Notes: generated by a model from the letters alone, not told the origin. A stretch of 13,067 bases of DNA from an uncultured Gemella sp. (GCA_945869755.1 CAMBPW010000019.1:1-13067), one strand, 5' to 3'. Shown: positions 1 through 8,061, counted from the stretch's first letter. Translations and numbers: made by a program.

Positions 1-882
1 TTCTATAACTTCTTTTACAGGTTTTATTTCTTTTATAAGCCCTGCTATTTGACCTGCCATAACAATCCCATTATCAACATCATCTTTTTCTAATGCTGAA
101 ATTATAGCTTTATTTTTTAATTCATTTAACTCTTCTAAAGTTGCTTCTCCATTTTCTAATTCATAATATTTAACTATAAAATCATTTTTAATAGTTCTAA
201 ATGGAATACCTTTTTTACGACTTAATACAACTGTTGATGTATCTGTCGCATTTATTAATGCTTCTTTAAAATTTTTAGAAGTTACACATTCTTCCGTTGC
301 CAAAAATAAAGTACCTAATTGCACACCTTTTGCTCCTAACACAAAGCTCGCAGCTACACCTCTGCCATCGGCAATTCCTCCTGCTGCAATAACAGGAATG
401 TTTACTGCATCTACTACTTGTGGCACTAATGATAAAGTTGTTGTTTCTCCTACATGTCCTCCAGATTCTGTTCCTTCTGCAACAACAACATCTACTCCAA
501 TTTCTTCCATTTTTTTAGCTACTTTAACGTTTGGTATTACCGCAATTACTTTTATATTATTTTCTTTTAAAATTTGCATATAAGGTTTTGGTGTGCCTGC
601 TCCTGTAGAAACAATTTTTATTCCTTCTTCAATAATAACGTCTATTAATTCCGGAATATTTTTGTTCATAAGCATTAAATTTACACCAAAAGGTTTGTCT
701 GTTAAATTTTTAGTACGTCTTATTTCTTCTTTAAGTTCTGTTGCACTCATTCCTGCTGATGCTAAAATTCCTAATCCTCCTGCATTTGATACTGCTGATA
801 CTAATTTACTATCTGCTATTTTAGTCATTCCTCCTTGAATTATTGGATATTTAATGTTAAAAATTTCTGCTATTGATTTCAT
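1..882 (-). CDS. fabK: Enoyl-ACP reductase II (FabK), 3' end cut by window edge
   Basis: FabK is the FMN-dependent, NAD(P)H-using enoyl-ACP reductase that completes each cycle of type II fatty acid synthesis in the cytosol. The 294 visible codons read as a TIM-barrel flavoprotein of the FabK/nitronate monooxygenase superfamily: an N-terminal IKYPIIQGGM, then AVSNAGGLGIL (about 31-41), KPFGVNLML (about 62-70), STGAGTPKPY (about 92-101), the AEGTESGGHVG segment with His143 where FabK has its catalytic His, IPVIAAGGIADGRG (phosphate binding) and the late AGQIAGL. Overall similarity to pneumococcal FabK, as I remember it, is high along the whole length, which favours FabK over a nitronate monooxygenase. 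FabK proteins are about 310-325 residues, so roughly 20-30 residues lie beyond base 1. The start is ATG at 882, with AGAAAGGAG eight bases upstream. It has its own extended -10 promoter and is insulated from the transporter genes by a terminator. Confidence 0.85.
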   Translation of the reverse strand, partial: MKSIAEIFNIKYPIIQGGMTKIADSKLVSAVSNAGGLGILASAGMSATELKEEIRRTKNLTDKPFGVNLMLMNKNIPELIDVIIEEGIKIVSTGAGTPKPYMQILKENNIKVIAVIPNVKVAKKMEEIGVDVVVAEGTESGGHVGETTTLSLVPQVVDAVNIPVIAAGGIADGRGVAASFVLGAKGVQLGTLFLATEECVTSKNFKEALINATDTSTVVLSRKKGIPFRTIKNDFIVKYYELENGEATLEELNELKNKAIISALEKDDVDNGIVMAGQIAGLIKEIKPVKEVIE

Positions 883-911
883 ATAATTTACTCCTTTCTG
901 ATTTTAATTAT

Positions 912-920
912 ATTATAACA
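912..920 (-). promoter_or_regulatory. Extended -10 promoter of fabK
   Basis: On the minus strand a perfect TATAAT (917-912) is preceded by TGT (920-918), giving an extended -10 element. Only a weak TTTAAT-like -35 lies 17 bases further up. It sits 30 bases before the fabK ATG and just beyond the terminator of the preceding operon, as expected for an independent promoter. No FabT-type palindrome was seen. Confidence 0.55.
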
Positions 921-942
921 GTTTCTATAACGTAATTAAACA

Positions 943-985
943 AAAAAGTATAAAGATAACTTATTTATATATCTTTATACTTTTT
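943..985 (-). terminator. Intrinsic terminator after the BceB-like permease
   Basis: A perfect 16-bp inverted repeat (943-958 with 970-985; core GTATAAAGATA) encloses an 11-base loop. Read leftward, it ends in a run of six T, starting a few bases after the permease stop codon. It separates the ABC transporter genes from fabK. The stem is AT-rich but long and continuous. Confidence 0.75.
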
Positions 986-988
986 ATT

Positions 989-3019
989 TTATTTATTTTT
1001 AATTATTTTATAGTATGTTTTTGATGTTAAGCTATACATTACTGTGTAAAATAGTGCAAATACTACAAATGTAATTATCATTGCAAACAAGAATATTTTT
1101 GTATTTGTTAATGAAAATAGTTTTAATATTTTCTCTATGAACGGATATGCAACCATTACATGAACTAACGCAACAAATATCGGTGCAAAAAATATCAATA
1201 ATATTTGAGATTTTATTGATTTTTTTATATCTCTATCTTCTAAACCTACTTTTTGCATTATTGAAAAACGTTCTTTATCTTCATATCCTTCTGATATTTG
1301 TTTGTAATACATTATGACTATTTGTGCAACTATAAATATTAAACTTATAAATATTCCTATAAAGAAAAATGTTGCAAACATATTATTAATTACACTTGCT
1401 CCTTCTATACTAGAAGAAAACATTAAATATTTTAGTGAATCATTTCCTTTTTTATTAAAATTTTCTGCTATACTCTCTAAATAACTTTCTATTTTATTTA
1501 TCTGTTCTTTACTCTTGTTATTAATGTCGGTATTAAATCCGTAATAGTATGTAGAGCCTGCATATCGAGATTTTTCTTCTCCAAAAAATTTTATTATTTC
1601 ATTTTGAATTTTCTCAATAACATTTTTATCTTTTACTACTATATAATAACTATCTGTAACATTTGCGACTAATTCTTGTATACCTGGTAATTCATCTACT
1701 TCCTTTTTTATTTTAAAATTCAAATTATGTACATTAAATTCTGTAAAATTTGTTTTAATACGATTTGCTTTAAATAAAATTTCGTGTTCTTCTAAAGTTT
1801 CGTTTTGGTTAAGATTTTTATTGTAATCATCCAAAGATAAAACTACTATTGACGCAGCTTTTGATAAATCACTGTCGTTAATGTTTTCTACAAATTTTAA
1901 ATTATTATTGCTCTTTTTTCCGAATAAAGTTAAAAATTCAAATTCTAAAATTTCTTTTTTATTTAAATTAAATTCATTTAATTTTTCATCTATTGACGTT
2001 TTTATCGTATTTTTTTCTTCAACTGTCGCATTATATTGAATATTATAACTATAATTTCTTGCATACATAGTTTTTATTAAATCTTCTTTTCCAAAATATA
2101 AACTACTCGTTGATCCTAATGTTACTAATATCATAGTTGATAAAATACAAATATTTGCAAGTCCTACTGCATTTCTTTTCATTCTGAAAAGTAAATTTGA
2201 AACACCTATAAAATTTTTTGTTTTATAATAAAAACTTTTTTTGTTTTTTAATACTTTTAAAGTGAATATAGTTATTACTGTAAATAACAAATATGTTCCT
2301 ATTATTACCGCTAAAACCGCATAGAAAAATTTTGTTAGTGCTTCTACAGGGGTTTTAATTACTAAAGATGTATAGTAACCATAACCTATTAAAATTACAC
2401 CTAATAAAACTAAAATAAAATTAGCTTTCGGTTCTTTTTCTCCAGTTTTTTCATTTTGAAGTAAAGATATTATATTTAATCTATAAATTTTAAACAATGT
2501 ATTTATATATATTAAAAAATAAATAAATATGTATGTTGCTACTACTATTAAAACCGCTATAAAATTTAATTCAAAACCAAACTTTACATTACCTTCTACT
2601 AATTTTATTAATGTTAAATAAGCTATTTTATCTAGTGATATTCCACAAACAACACCTATCACTAAATTTATAATCGCTAATATACTTGTTTCGATAGTTA
2701 TAATTTTAAAAATTTGTTTTTTCGTCATTCCTAAAACAGCATACAAACCAAACTCTTTTGTACGTTTTTTTATTAGAAAACTATGTGTGTAAAACATTAA
2801 AATTGTAATAAATATAACTAAAACTACTACTCCAAATTTTAAAACCCTTGTTGTTGCTTCTCCCCCTCTTATAGTTTTTAAATCATTGTTAAATGCTAAT
2901 GATGTTAAAATATAAAACAATGTTGTTACTATTATAGATGATAAAATATACGGTAATATTAATCGTTTGTTTGTTTTTATATTTTTTATTGCTAGTCTAC
3001 TATAAAAATTTTTAATCAT
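989..3019 (-). CDS. BceB-like ABC transporter permease (FtsX-type, peptide detoxification)
   Basis: This is the membrane subunit of a Bce-type transporter, a family that protects cell-wall lipid intermediates from bacitracin-like and other antimicrobial peptides and also signals to a partner histidine kinase. The protein is 676 residues from ATG 3019. Hydrophobic stretches fit ten membrane segments: one N-terminal segment, three more before about residue 175, three between about 200 and 308, then a hydrophilic region of about 240 residues rich in Asn/Lys/Glu (about 309-550), then three C-terminal segments. One large extracellular domain between TM7 and TM8 is the BceB hallmark. GLYAVLGMTKKQIFKI after TM2 and MQKVGLEDRDIKKSI after TM8 match the cytoplasmic coupling segments of FtsX-fold permeases. 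The gene overlaps the ATPase gene by 8 bases. I prefer ATG 3019 because GGTGGTG lies eight bases before it; an in-frame GTG at 3031 would add four residues. The substrate peptide cannot be told from sequence. Confidence 0.88.
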   Translation of the reverse strand: MIKNFYSRLAIKNIKTNKRLILPYILSSIIVTTLFYILTSLAFNNDLKTIRGGEATTRVLKFGVVVLVIFITILMFYTHSFLIKKRTKEFGLYAVLGMTKKQIFKIITIETSILAIINLVIGVVCGISLDKIAYLTLIKLVEGNVKFGFELNFIAVLIVVATYIFIYFLIYINTLFKIYRLNIISLLQNEKTGEKEPKANFILVLLGVILIGYGYYTSLVIKTPVEALTKFFYAVLAVIIGTYLLFTVITIFTLKVLKNKKSFYYKTKNFIGVSNLLFRMKRNAVGLANICILSTMILVTLGSTSSLYFGKEDLIKTMYARNYSYNIQYNATVEEKNTIKTSIDEKLNEFNLNKKEILEFEFLTLFGKKSNNNLKFVENINDSDLSKAASIVVLSLDDYNKNLNQNETLEEHEILFKANRIKTNFTEFNVHNLNFKIKKEVDELPGIQELVANVTDSYYIVVKDKNVIEKIQNEIIKFFGEEKSRYAGSTYYYGFNTDINNKSKEQINKIESYLESIAENFNKKGNDSLKYLMFSSSIEGASVINNMFATFFFIGIFISLIFIVAQIVIMYYKQISEGYEDKERFSIMQKVGLEDRDIKKSIKSQILLIFFAPIFVALVHVMVAYPFIEKILKLFSLTNTKIFLFAMIITFVVFALFYTVMYSLTSKTYYKIIKNK

Positions 3020-3776
3020 TATTTTCACCACCAGACTGAATAAGTGTTAAAGCATCAGATATTTTTTGATACATTTCCGTATTCGTGCTATTTCCTTTAT
3101 AAATTTCATGAAAAACTACCCCATCTTTTATAAACAACACCCTTTTTGCTCTACTCGCTGTTTTTATTGAGTGAGTAACCATTATAATTGTATGTCCTAT
3201 TTTGTTTATATTATCAAAAACATCTAAAAGTTGATCTGTTGATTTTGAATCTAACGCTCCTGTTGGTTCATCTGCCAATACTAATGTAGGATTTGTTATT
3301 ATAGCTCGTGCAACCGCAACTCTTTGTTTTTGACCCCCTGAAATTTGGTACGGATATTTATTTAATAATTTTTTTATTCCTAAAGTTTCAGTTATTTTTT
3401 CGACTTTATCATTCATTTCTTTATATTCTTTTTTAGCTAAAACTAAAGGTAATAAAATATTATCTTTTACCGAAAAATTATCTAATAAATTAAATTCTTG
3501 AAAAACAAAACCTAAGTTATTTCTACGAAAAGTAGCTAAATCTTCATCTTTTAAAGTTATTAAATTTATATTATTTAGTTTTATATTTCCACTTGTCGCT
3601 TTATCAAAAGTTGCAATTATATTTAATAATGTAGTTTTCCCACTTCCACTTTCTCCCATTATTGCAACATATTCTTTTTCGTTAACTCCAAAATTAACAT
3701 CTTTTAGCGCTTCTGTTTCGCTACTTCCGAATTTATTTGTATATATTTTTCTTAAATTTTTTATTTCTAATAACAT
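3012..3776 (-). CDS. BceA-like ABC transporter ATP-binding protein
   Basis: This is the ATPase subunit of the Bce-type transporter, acting at the inner face of the membrane with the overlapping permease. All motifs are intact in 254 residues: Walker A GESGSGKTT (41-49), Q-loop Gln93 in FVFQEFNLL, signature SGGQKQR (146-152), Walker B LVLADEP (165-171) followed by D-loop GALD, and switch His202 in VTHS. The order and length match the MacB/LolD/BceA group of exporter ATPases. The start is ATG 3776 with AAAGGAG six bases upstream. The leader carries a BceR-type operator at 3890-3905, so expression is probably induced by peptide stress through the two-component genes 1.2 kb upstream in transcription order. 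The family assignment is firm. The Bce subgroup is inferred from the partner permease and sensor kinase. Confidence 0.92.
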   Translation of the reverse strand: MLLEIKNLRKIYTNKFGSSETEALKDVNFGVNEKEYVAIMGESGSGKTTLLNIIATFDKATSGNIKLNNINLITLKDEDLATFRRNNLGFVFQEFNLLDNFSVKDNILLPLVLAKKEYKEMNDKVEKITETLGIKKLLNKYPYQISGGQKQRVAVARAIITNPTLVLADEPTGALDSKSTDQLLDVFDNINKIGHTIIMVTHSIKTASRAKRVLFIKDGVVFHEIYKGNSTNTEMYQKISDALTLIQSGGENND

Positions 3777-3889
3777 AAAATTCTCCTTTAAATTTTATTG
3801 TAAACTTTTGTTTGATTTGTTTTATATTATTATTTTATAATCGAAATTATTTCTTTTCCATAGTTTTAACTTACAATATTCTTTATAAT

Positions 3890-3905
3890 CTTACAAGTTT
3901 GTAAG
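3890..3905 (-). promoter_or_regulatory. BceR-type operator upstream of the ABC transporter
   Basis: CTTACAAGTTTGTAAG is a perfect 7-2-7 inverted repeat. Its core TTACA-AGTT-TGTAA fits the TNACA-N4-TGTAA motif described for BceR-like regulators, as I recall it. A second copy of the left half, CTTACAA, lies exactly 20 bp away at 3870-3876, about two helical turns, as in tandem OmpR-family sites. A possible -10 TATAAA lies on the minus strand at 3839-3834 without a good -35, as expected for an activated promoter; this puts the operator centre roughly 70 bp before transcription start. The likely binding partner is the response regulator encoded at 5914-6582. Confidence 0.65.
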
Positions 3906-3914
3906 AAATAAATT

Positions 3915-3930
3915 TGTTTCACGTAAAACA
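3915..3930. other. parS-like ParB binding site 1
   Basis: TGTTTCACGTAAAACA matches the 16-bp parS consensus TGTTNCACGTGAAACA at 15 of 16 positions (the G after CACGT is A). It lies in the intergenic gap between degV and the ABC ATPase gene, 6.4 kb from the dnaA start. ParB/Spo0J sites in Bacillota cluster around oriC. No parA or parB gene is in the window. Confidence 0.55.
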
Positions 3931-3933
3931 AAT

Positions 3934-4000
3934 AAAGAGTTTATAATTTTGTTTTATAGTAATTTTTTATTAACTACAACATTTTAATTATAAACTCTTT
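3934..4000 (-). terminator. Terminator after degV
   Basis: A perfect 15-bp inverted repeat (3934-3948 with 3986-4000; core GAGTTTATAATT) encloses about 37 bases that can form an imperfect inner hairpin. It starts 16 bases after the degV stop. Read leftward, the stem is followed by CTTTATTTGTTTTA, a moderate U tract; on the plus strand it is followed by ten T. It should stop degV transcription and separate it from the transporter operon. Confidence 0.65.
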
Positions 4001-4015
4001 TTTTTTTATATTTTT

Positions 4016-4858
4016 TTATATTTCGTACCCTAGCATTATTCCGCCTTTTTCTGCATAAAAACTGCATAACCCCGACATTTTTATATTTAATACACTTGCA
4101 CTAGGAAAATTTTTTAATATTAATTCTTTTAACTCTTTGAATGTTTCTTCAGCATAACAATGTGAAATTCTTACTTTTCCACCTTTATAACCAGAATTTA
4201 TCATTTCTTCTACTATTTTTGATAATGCTTTTTTCGTTCCTCTAACTTTATGTAATAATTCTAAAGTTCCTTCATCACTAGCTTGACCTATCAACTTTAT
4301 ATTTAACAAACCTATAGCTCCGCCTATAAATTTACTTAAACGTCCATTTTTTACTAAATTATCTACTTTTTCTAATATGAATAACAATTTTGTTTTATTT
4401 GTGTATTCTGTAATTTTTTGTTTTACTTCTTCAAAAGATAGGTTTTGTTTTATTAAATTGTTTATTTCTTCTACTATTAAATCTATTTCTCCACTTGCAG
4501 ATTTACTGTCTATTACATGAATGTTTGTATTTGAATATTCTTCTTTTAACATATTAGAACCAATAATTGCACTATTATAACTTCCAGATAACGAACCTGT
4601 TATTGTTACTATTATTATATTTTCAGCACCTTCACAAGCTTTTTTATATGCTTCAGGACTTGGACAAGCACTAGTTACTTTAGATGATGAGTTATAAAAA
4701 TATTCTATCATTTCTTCTACATTTAAATTATAATCATCTATGTATACTTTTTCTTCTACATTTAACGTTAATGGAACTCTTACATATTCTGTATTTTCTG
4801 CTATATCTTTTATTTCTCTAACATTACAACTAGAGTCTACTATAATTTTCCATTTCAT
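4016..4858 (-). CDS. DegV family fatty-acid-binding protein (FakB-like)
   Basis: DegV proteins bind a single fatty acid. FakB members present it to the kinase FakA so that exogenous fatty acids enter phospholipid synthesis. In 280 residues, the usual DegV length, one sees the N-terminal IIVDSSCNV (5-13), the TSACPSP loop (62-68) where FakB proteins hold the carboxylate-binding Thr, the second loop GSLSGSYNS (88-96), IDSKSASG (116-123), and a C-terminal domain with VDNLVKNGRLSK and ISHCYAEE. There is no signal peptide or membrane segment, so it is cytosolic. The start is ATG 4858 with a weak AAAGTGAG upstream; an extended -10 lies within the gap before it. It sits between a Bce-type sensor pair and its likely transporter but has its own promoter and terminator. 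No FakA-like gene is in the window, so whether it is a FakB or another DegV is open. Confidence 0.87.
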   Translation of the reverse strand: MKWKIIVDSSCNVREIKDIAENTEYVRVPLTLNVEEKVYIDDYNLNVEEMIEYFYNSSSKVTSACPSPEAYKKACEGAENIIIVTITGSLSGSYNSAIIGSNMLKEEYSNTNIHVIDSKSASGEIDLIVEEINNLIKQNLSFEEVKQKITEYTNKTKLLFILEKVDNLVKNGRLSKFIGGAIGLLNIKLIGQASDEGTLELLHKVRGTKKALSKIVEEMINSGYKGGKVRISHCYAEETFKELKELILKNFPSASVLNIKMSGLCSFYAEKGGIMLGYEI

Positions 4859-4890
4859 TTTTTTATCTCACTTTCTCTTTATTCTAGTTA

Positions 4891-4899
4891 ATTATATCA
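4891..4899 (-). promoter_or_regulatory. Extended -10 promoter of degV
   Basis: On the minus strand TGA-TATAAT (4899-4891) forms a perfect extended -10. It lies 32 bases before the degV ATG and inside the 69-base gap after the kinase stop. The -35 region is weak (TTATAA at 17 bp spacing). It suggests that degV can be expressed apart from the sensor genes. Confidence 0.45.
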
Positions 4900-4927
4900 A
4901 ATAAAAGTGTTTTTATAAAGTTTTTTA

Positions 4928-5917
4928 TTATTCTATTATATTGTTTTTTGGAAATTTTATAATTATTTTTGTTCCTTTATTTACTTCAGAAAAAATTTCT
5001 AATTCATAATTTAATTTGTCTGTAACTTTTTTTGTTAAATATAAACCCAAACCGCTAGATTTTCGTTCTTTTCTACCGTTAAATCCTGTATATCCTTTTT
5101 CAAAAATTAGAGGTATGTTATCTTTACTTATACCAATACCATTATCTTCTATAATTAAAGTTTTTTCTGTATTATATATTTTAATAATTCCTTTGTTTTG
5201 AGTATATTTTAATGCATTACTTATTAGTTGTTCTAATATAAATTCTAGCCATTTTTTATCACTTATTAAATTTAATTGTTTTATGTTATAATCTAAAGAA
5301 ATTTTTTTATATATAAATATATTTTTATATTTCTTTACTACTTTTTTTATTGTTTCGTCAACATTTACTTTTTCTGCTACTAAATCATTATTTTCACTAT
5401 CAATTCGCAAATAATTTAAAACCATATCGACATATTGTTCTATTTTTAATAATTCTATTTCTAACTTTTGTCTTTTATTATAATCTTCTACATTTTCTAT
5501 TAAAAAACTTAATGCAGATATTGGTGTTTTTATTTGATGTACCCACATAGTATAATAATCCGACATTAAATTTAATTCTATTTTTTTATTTTTTATTAAA
5601 TCTAAATTTTTTTGTTGAAGTTTTAAAATTATTTTTTCGTATTTTTTATAAACTGGATCATTATTTTTAATTTTACTTATATCAATTCCATTATACTTAT
5701 AAAAATTTTCTAGCATTTCTATTTCTTTTTTGAACTTAAAAAAATCTCTCGTAAAATAAAATGAAAATATTACAAAAATTATAAATAATGGGTAAAATAT
5801 TATTTCGATATTTAACCTATACAAATAAATTGGTATTATTGTTATTAACAAAAATGAAATCAACAAAGATATCAATAAAAATAATTGTCTTTTTAAATAT
5901 TGTTTAAGTATTTTCAC
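4928..5917 (-). CDS. BceS-like intramembrane-sensing histidine kinase
   Basis: This is the sensor kinase of a two-component system, probably responding to antimicrobial peptides through the BceB-like permease. The 329-residue protein has two N-terminal membrane segments (about 12-33 and 38-56) joined by only a handful of residues, so it has almost no outside domain. That is typical of the BceS/GraS group, which depends on a transporter as sensor. The catalytic core is intact: H-box MWVHQIKTPISAL with His127, N-box around Asn234 (LEQLISNALKYT), G1 box EDNGIGI (257-263), F-box LIFEKGYTG and G2 box SGLGLYLTKK (288-297). The gene starts at GTG 5917, sharing four bases (GTGA) with the regulator stop, with GGGAGAGG in front. 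That coupling shows that the two form a pair. Confidence 0.92.
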   Translation of the reverse strand: MKILKQYLKRQLFLLISLLISFLLITIIPIYLYRLNIEIIFYPLFIIFVIFSFYFTRDFFKFKKEIEMLENFYKYNGIDISKIKNNDPVYKKYEKIILKLQQKNLDLIKNKKIELNLMSDYYTMWVHQIKTPISALSFLIENVEDYNKRQKLEIELLKIEQYVDMVLNYLRIDSENNDLVAEKVNVDETIKKVVKKYKNIFIYKKISLDYNIKQLNLISDKKWLEFILEQLISNALKYTQNKGIIKIYNTEKTLIIEDNGIGISKDNIPLIFEKGYTGFNGRKERKSSGLGLYLTKKVTDKLNYELEIFSEVNKGTKIIIKFPKNNIIE

Positions 5918-6582
5918 ACTAAATATCCTCTCCCTTTTTTTGTAATTATTAATTCTTCAACACCTATTTGTTTAAGTTTTTTTCTTAACCTATTTAAATT
6001 TACAGATAATGTATTTTCATCTATAAATTTATCTGTATCCCATAATTCTTTTATTATTTCATCTCTAGTTACTATATTTTCTCTATGTTTCAACAATAAA
6101 TTCAAAATTTTACTTTCGTTTTTAGTTAATTGTATAGAACTTCCATTATAACTAACATTATCTTTTAAACTATCAAAAACTACATTTTTATGAATAATTA
6201 AATTATTTTCTATATTAAAATTGTATGTTCTTCTTAATATTGCTTCTATTTTTGCTTTCAAAACAGCTAATTTAAATGGTTTTATTATAAAATCATCTGC
6301 ACCTAATGTTACTGCCATTACTATATTCATATCATCATTTGCTGAGGATATGAATACTATTGGTATTTTTGATATTTTTCTAATTTTTTCACAATAATAA
6401 TATCCATCATAATGTGGTAAATTTATATCTAATAATATTAAATCTGGTTCGTAATTTATAAAGTCATTTATTACATTTTGGAAATCTGTAATTGTTTTTG
6501 TTTTATAATTCCATTTTCCTAAATATTCAGCTATACTTGTAGCTATTATATTATCATCTTCTATTATTAATATTTTATACAT
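5914..6582 (-). CDS. OmpR-family response regulator (BceR-like)
   Basis: This is the DNA-binding partner of the overlapping kinase gene. In 222 residues it has a receiver domain with the acidic pocket E8-D9-D10, phospho-acceptor Asp52 in LLDINLP, Ser78/Ser79 in FISSA and Lys100 in IIKPF. A winged-helix C-terminal domain follows (about 130-222) with LTKNESKILNLLLKH, the recognition region ENTLSVNLNRLRKKL and the wing KKGRGYLV. Length and order are those of the OmpR/PhoB family. It starts at ATG 6582 with GAAAG in front, 44 bases after the mnmE stop. No TNACA-N4-TGTAA site precedes it, so autoregulation is not evident; the gap instead holds a parS-like site. The transporter leader at 3890-3905 is the best target seen. 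The BceR assignment is inferred from the kinase type and neighbourhood. Confidence 0.9.
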   Translation of the reverse strand: MYKILIIEDDNIIATSIAEYLGKWNYKTKTITDFQNVINDFINYEPDLILLDINLPHYDGYYYCEKIRKISKIPIVFISSANDDMNIVMAVTLGADDFIIKPFKLAVLKAKIEAILRRTYNFNIENNLIIHKNVVFDSLKDNVSYNGSSIQLTKNESKILNLLLKHRENIVTRDEIIKELWDTDKFIDENTLSVNLNRLRKKLKQIGVEELIITKKGRGYLV

Positions 6583-6600
6583 AATACTTTCTTCTTTCTA

Positions 6601-6613
6601 CAAAATAATTTTG
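6601..6613. repeat. Small palindrome beside parS-like site 2
   Basis: CAAAATAATTTTG is a perfect 6-1-6 inverted repeat in the 44-base gap between the mnmE stop and the response-regulator start. It touches the parS-like site. It could be a regulatory site or chance in AT-rich DNA; it has no obvious U tract as a terminator. Confidence 0.3.
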
Positions 6614-6627
6614 TTTCACGTGTAACT
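6612..6627. other. parS-like ParB binding site 2
   Basis: TGTTTCACGTGTAACT matches 14 of 16 positions of parS, including the whole central GTTTCACGTG. It ends on the mnmE stop codon and lies 3.7 kb from the dnaA start. Together with site 1 it brackets the regulator, kinase and degV genes. With two mismatches in the distal half it may be a weaker ParB site. Confidence 0.45.
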
Positions 6628-8009
6628 TACTTTCCTAAACAAAATCTACTAAATAATTCGTTTATTAATTCTTCACTTGTGTTTTCTCCTATTACTTCCC
6701 CTAATAAGTTAAATGTATTTGTGTAATCTATTAATACCATATCTACTTCTAAACCTAATTGTGCTGCATTTATTGCTTCGTTTAAACTTAATAATGCTTT
6801 TTTTATTAAATTTACTTGTCTTGTATTTGATAAATATGTAGCATCTTTTGGTTTTGTTTTTCCATCAAAAAACATATCACGAATATTTTTTTCTAAATCT
6901 TCTATTCCTTCGTAAGTTGTCATAGATGTTTTTATAATAGGGTGATTGTATGTTAATTTTTTTAATTTTTCTACATCTATTTTTGTTTCTAAATCTAATT
7001 TATTTAAAATTACTATCGTTTGTTTATTTTCTGTTAGTTTTAATAGTTCAATATCTTTTTCAGTTAATTCTTCACTACTATTTATTAAAAATAATATTAA
7101 GTCAGCTTGTTCTAATGCTTTTTTACTTCTTTCTACTCCAATTTGTTCTACTATATCATCAGTTTCACGAATACCTGCTGTATCTATTAACTTTATAGGA
7201 ACTCCTTTTATATTTACATATTCTTCTAAAACATCTCTTGTTGTACCTGCTATATCAGTTACTATCGCTTTATTTTCTTGAAGTAAATTATTTAATAAAG
7301 AACTTTTTCCAACGTTGGGACGACCTATAATTGCTGTGTTTAGTCCATCTTTTATTATTTTTCCTTGTTTTGATGTTTCTAATAAATTTTCTAAATCTTT
7401 TTTTATACTCACAGATTTTTCTAATATAGTTTTTGTAGTTTCTATTTCTAAATCGTCATATTCTGGATAATCTATATTTACTTCTACTACAGCTAAAATA
7501 TCTAATATTTCTGAACGTAATCTTTTTATTAAAGTTGATAAACGTCCTTGCATTTGGTTATTTGCTAATAAACTTGCTTCGTCTGTTTTACTTTTTATAA
7601 AATCTATTACAGCTTCTGCTTGTGATAAATCTATACGTCCATTTAAAAATGCTCTTTTAGTAAATTCTCCTGGTTCTGCTAATCTTGCACCATTTTCTAA
7701 ACATAAACTTAATATTTTTTGTATAGTTATTACTCCACCATGACAATTTATTTCAACTATATCTTCTCGAGTATATGTTTTTGGTGCAGACATTTTTACA
7801 ACCATTACTTCTTCTATTTTTTCTTTTGTTAATGGATCTATTATATTACCGTAGTTTATAGTATGACTATCTACATTTTTTATAGTTTTATTTTTTTGTA
7901 ATTTTGTTATTTTGTCCGCAATATTAAAAGCTTCATCACCACTAAGTCTTACAATCCCTATAGCTCCTTCTCCTAATGCTGTTGATATTGCTACTATTGT
8001 TTCATTCAT
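6627..8009 (-). CDS. mnmE: tRNA uridine-5-carboxymethylaminomethyl modification GTPase MnmE
   Basis: MnmE works with MnmG (GidA) to modify the wobble uridine U34 of several tRNAs, using methylene-tetrahydrofolate and GTP hydrolysis. The 460 residues show the N-terminal folate-binding domain beginning [22 protein letters not shown], with EINCHGG (86-92) and [15 protein letters not shown] (114-128). A helical domain follows, with the G domain inserted in it: G1 GRPNVGKS (229-236), the GTTRD switch (255-259), G3 DTAG (276-279) and G4 NKLD (336-339). The C terminus RFCLGK holds the catalytic Cys of the canonical FCxGK. Length and all motifs are complete. The start is ATG 8009 with a purine-rich AAAGAAG. 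Its place downstream of jag is the common Bacillota arrangement; the usual following mnmG is not here, since two-component genes come next. Confidence 0.97.
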   Translation of the reverse strand: MNETIVAISTALGEGAIGIVRLSGDEAFNIADKITKLQKNKTIKNVDSHTINYGNIIDPLTKEKIEEVMVVKMSAPKTYTREDIVEINCHGGVITIQKILSLCLENGARLAEPGEFTKRAFLNGRIDLSQAEAVIDFIKSKTDEASLLANNQMQGRLSTLIKRLRSEILDILAVVEVNIDYPEYDDLEIETTKTILEKSVSIKKDLENLLETSKQGKIIKDGLNTAIIGRPNVGKSSLLNNLLQENKAIVTDIAGTTRDVLEEYVNIKGVPIKLIDTAGIRETDDIVEQIGVERSKKALEQADLILFLINSSEELTEKDIELLKLTENKQTIVILNKLDLETKIDVEKLKKLTYNHPIIKTSMTTYEGIEDLEKNIRDMFFDGKTKPKDATYLSNTRQVNLIKKALLSLNEAINAAQLGLEVDMVLIDYTNTFNLLGEVIGENTSEELINELFSRFCLGK

Positions 8010-8033
8010 ATTATAATATCTTCTTTCTTTTTT

Positions 8034-8061
8034 ATTTTATAAAAATAAAATGATAAATCAA
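8034..8061 (-). promoter_or_regulatory. Putative mnmE promoter
   Basis: On the minus strand TTGATT (8061-8056) is followed after 16 bases by TAAAAT (8039-8034), 24 bases before the mnmE ATG. The match is moderate in a region so rich in A and T. Its -35 overlaps the inverted repeat described at 8058-8101. Confidence 0.35.

Noticed and set aside
398..838. Two rightward frames opposite fabK
   Set aside because: Antisense shadows of a clear FabK coding region, with no ribosome sites or recognisable products.
3020..3031. GTG start at 3031 for the permease
   Set aside because: Possible, but ATG 3019 has the better spaced GGTGGTG and a more typical N terminus; the difference is only four residues.
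5016..6151. Rightward frames opposite the kinase and regulator genes
   Set aside because: Phe/Leu/Ser-rich shadows of AT-rich genes on the other strand.
6946..7281. Rightward frames opposite mnmE
   Set aside because: Shadows of the MnmE G domain; no supporting signals.
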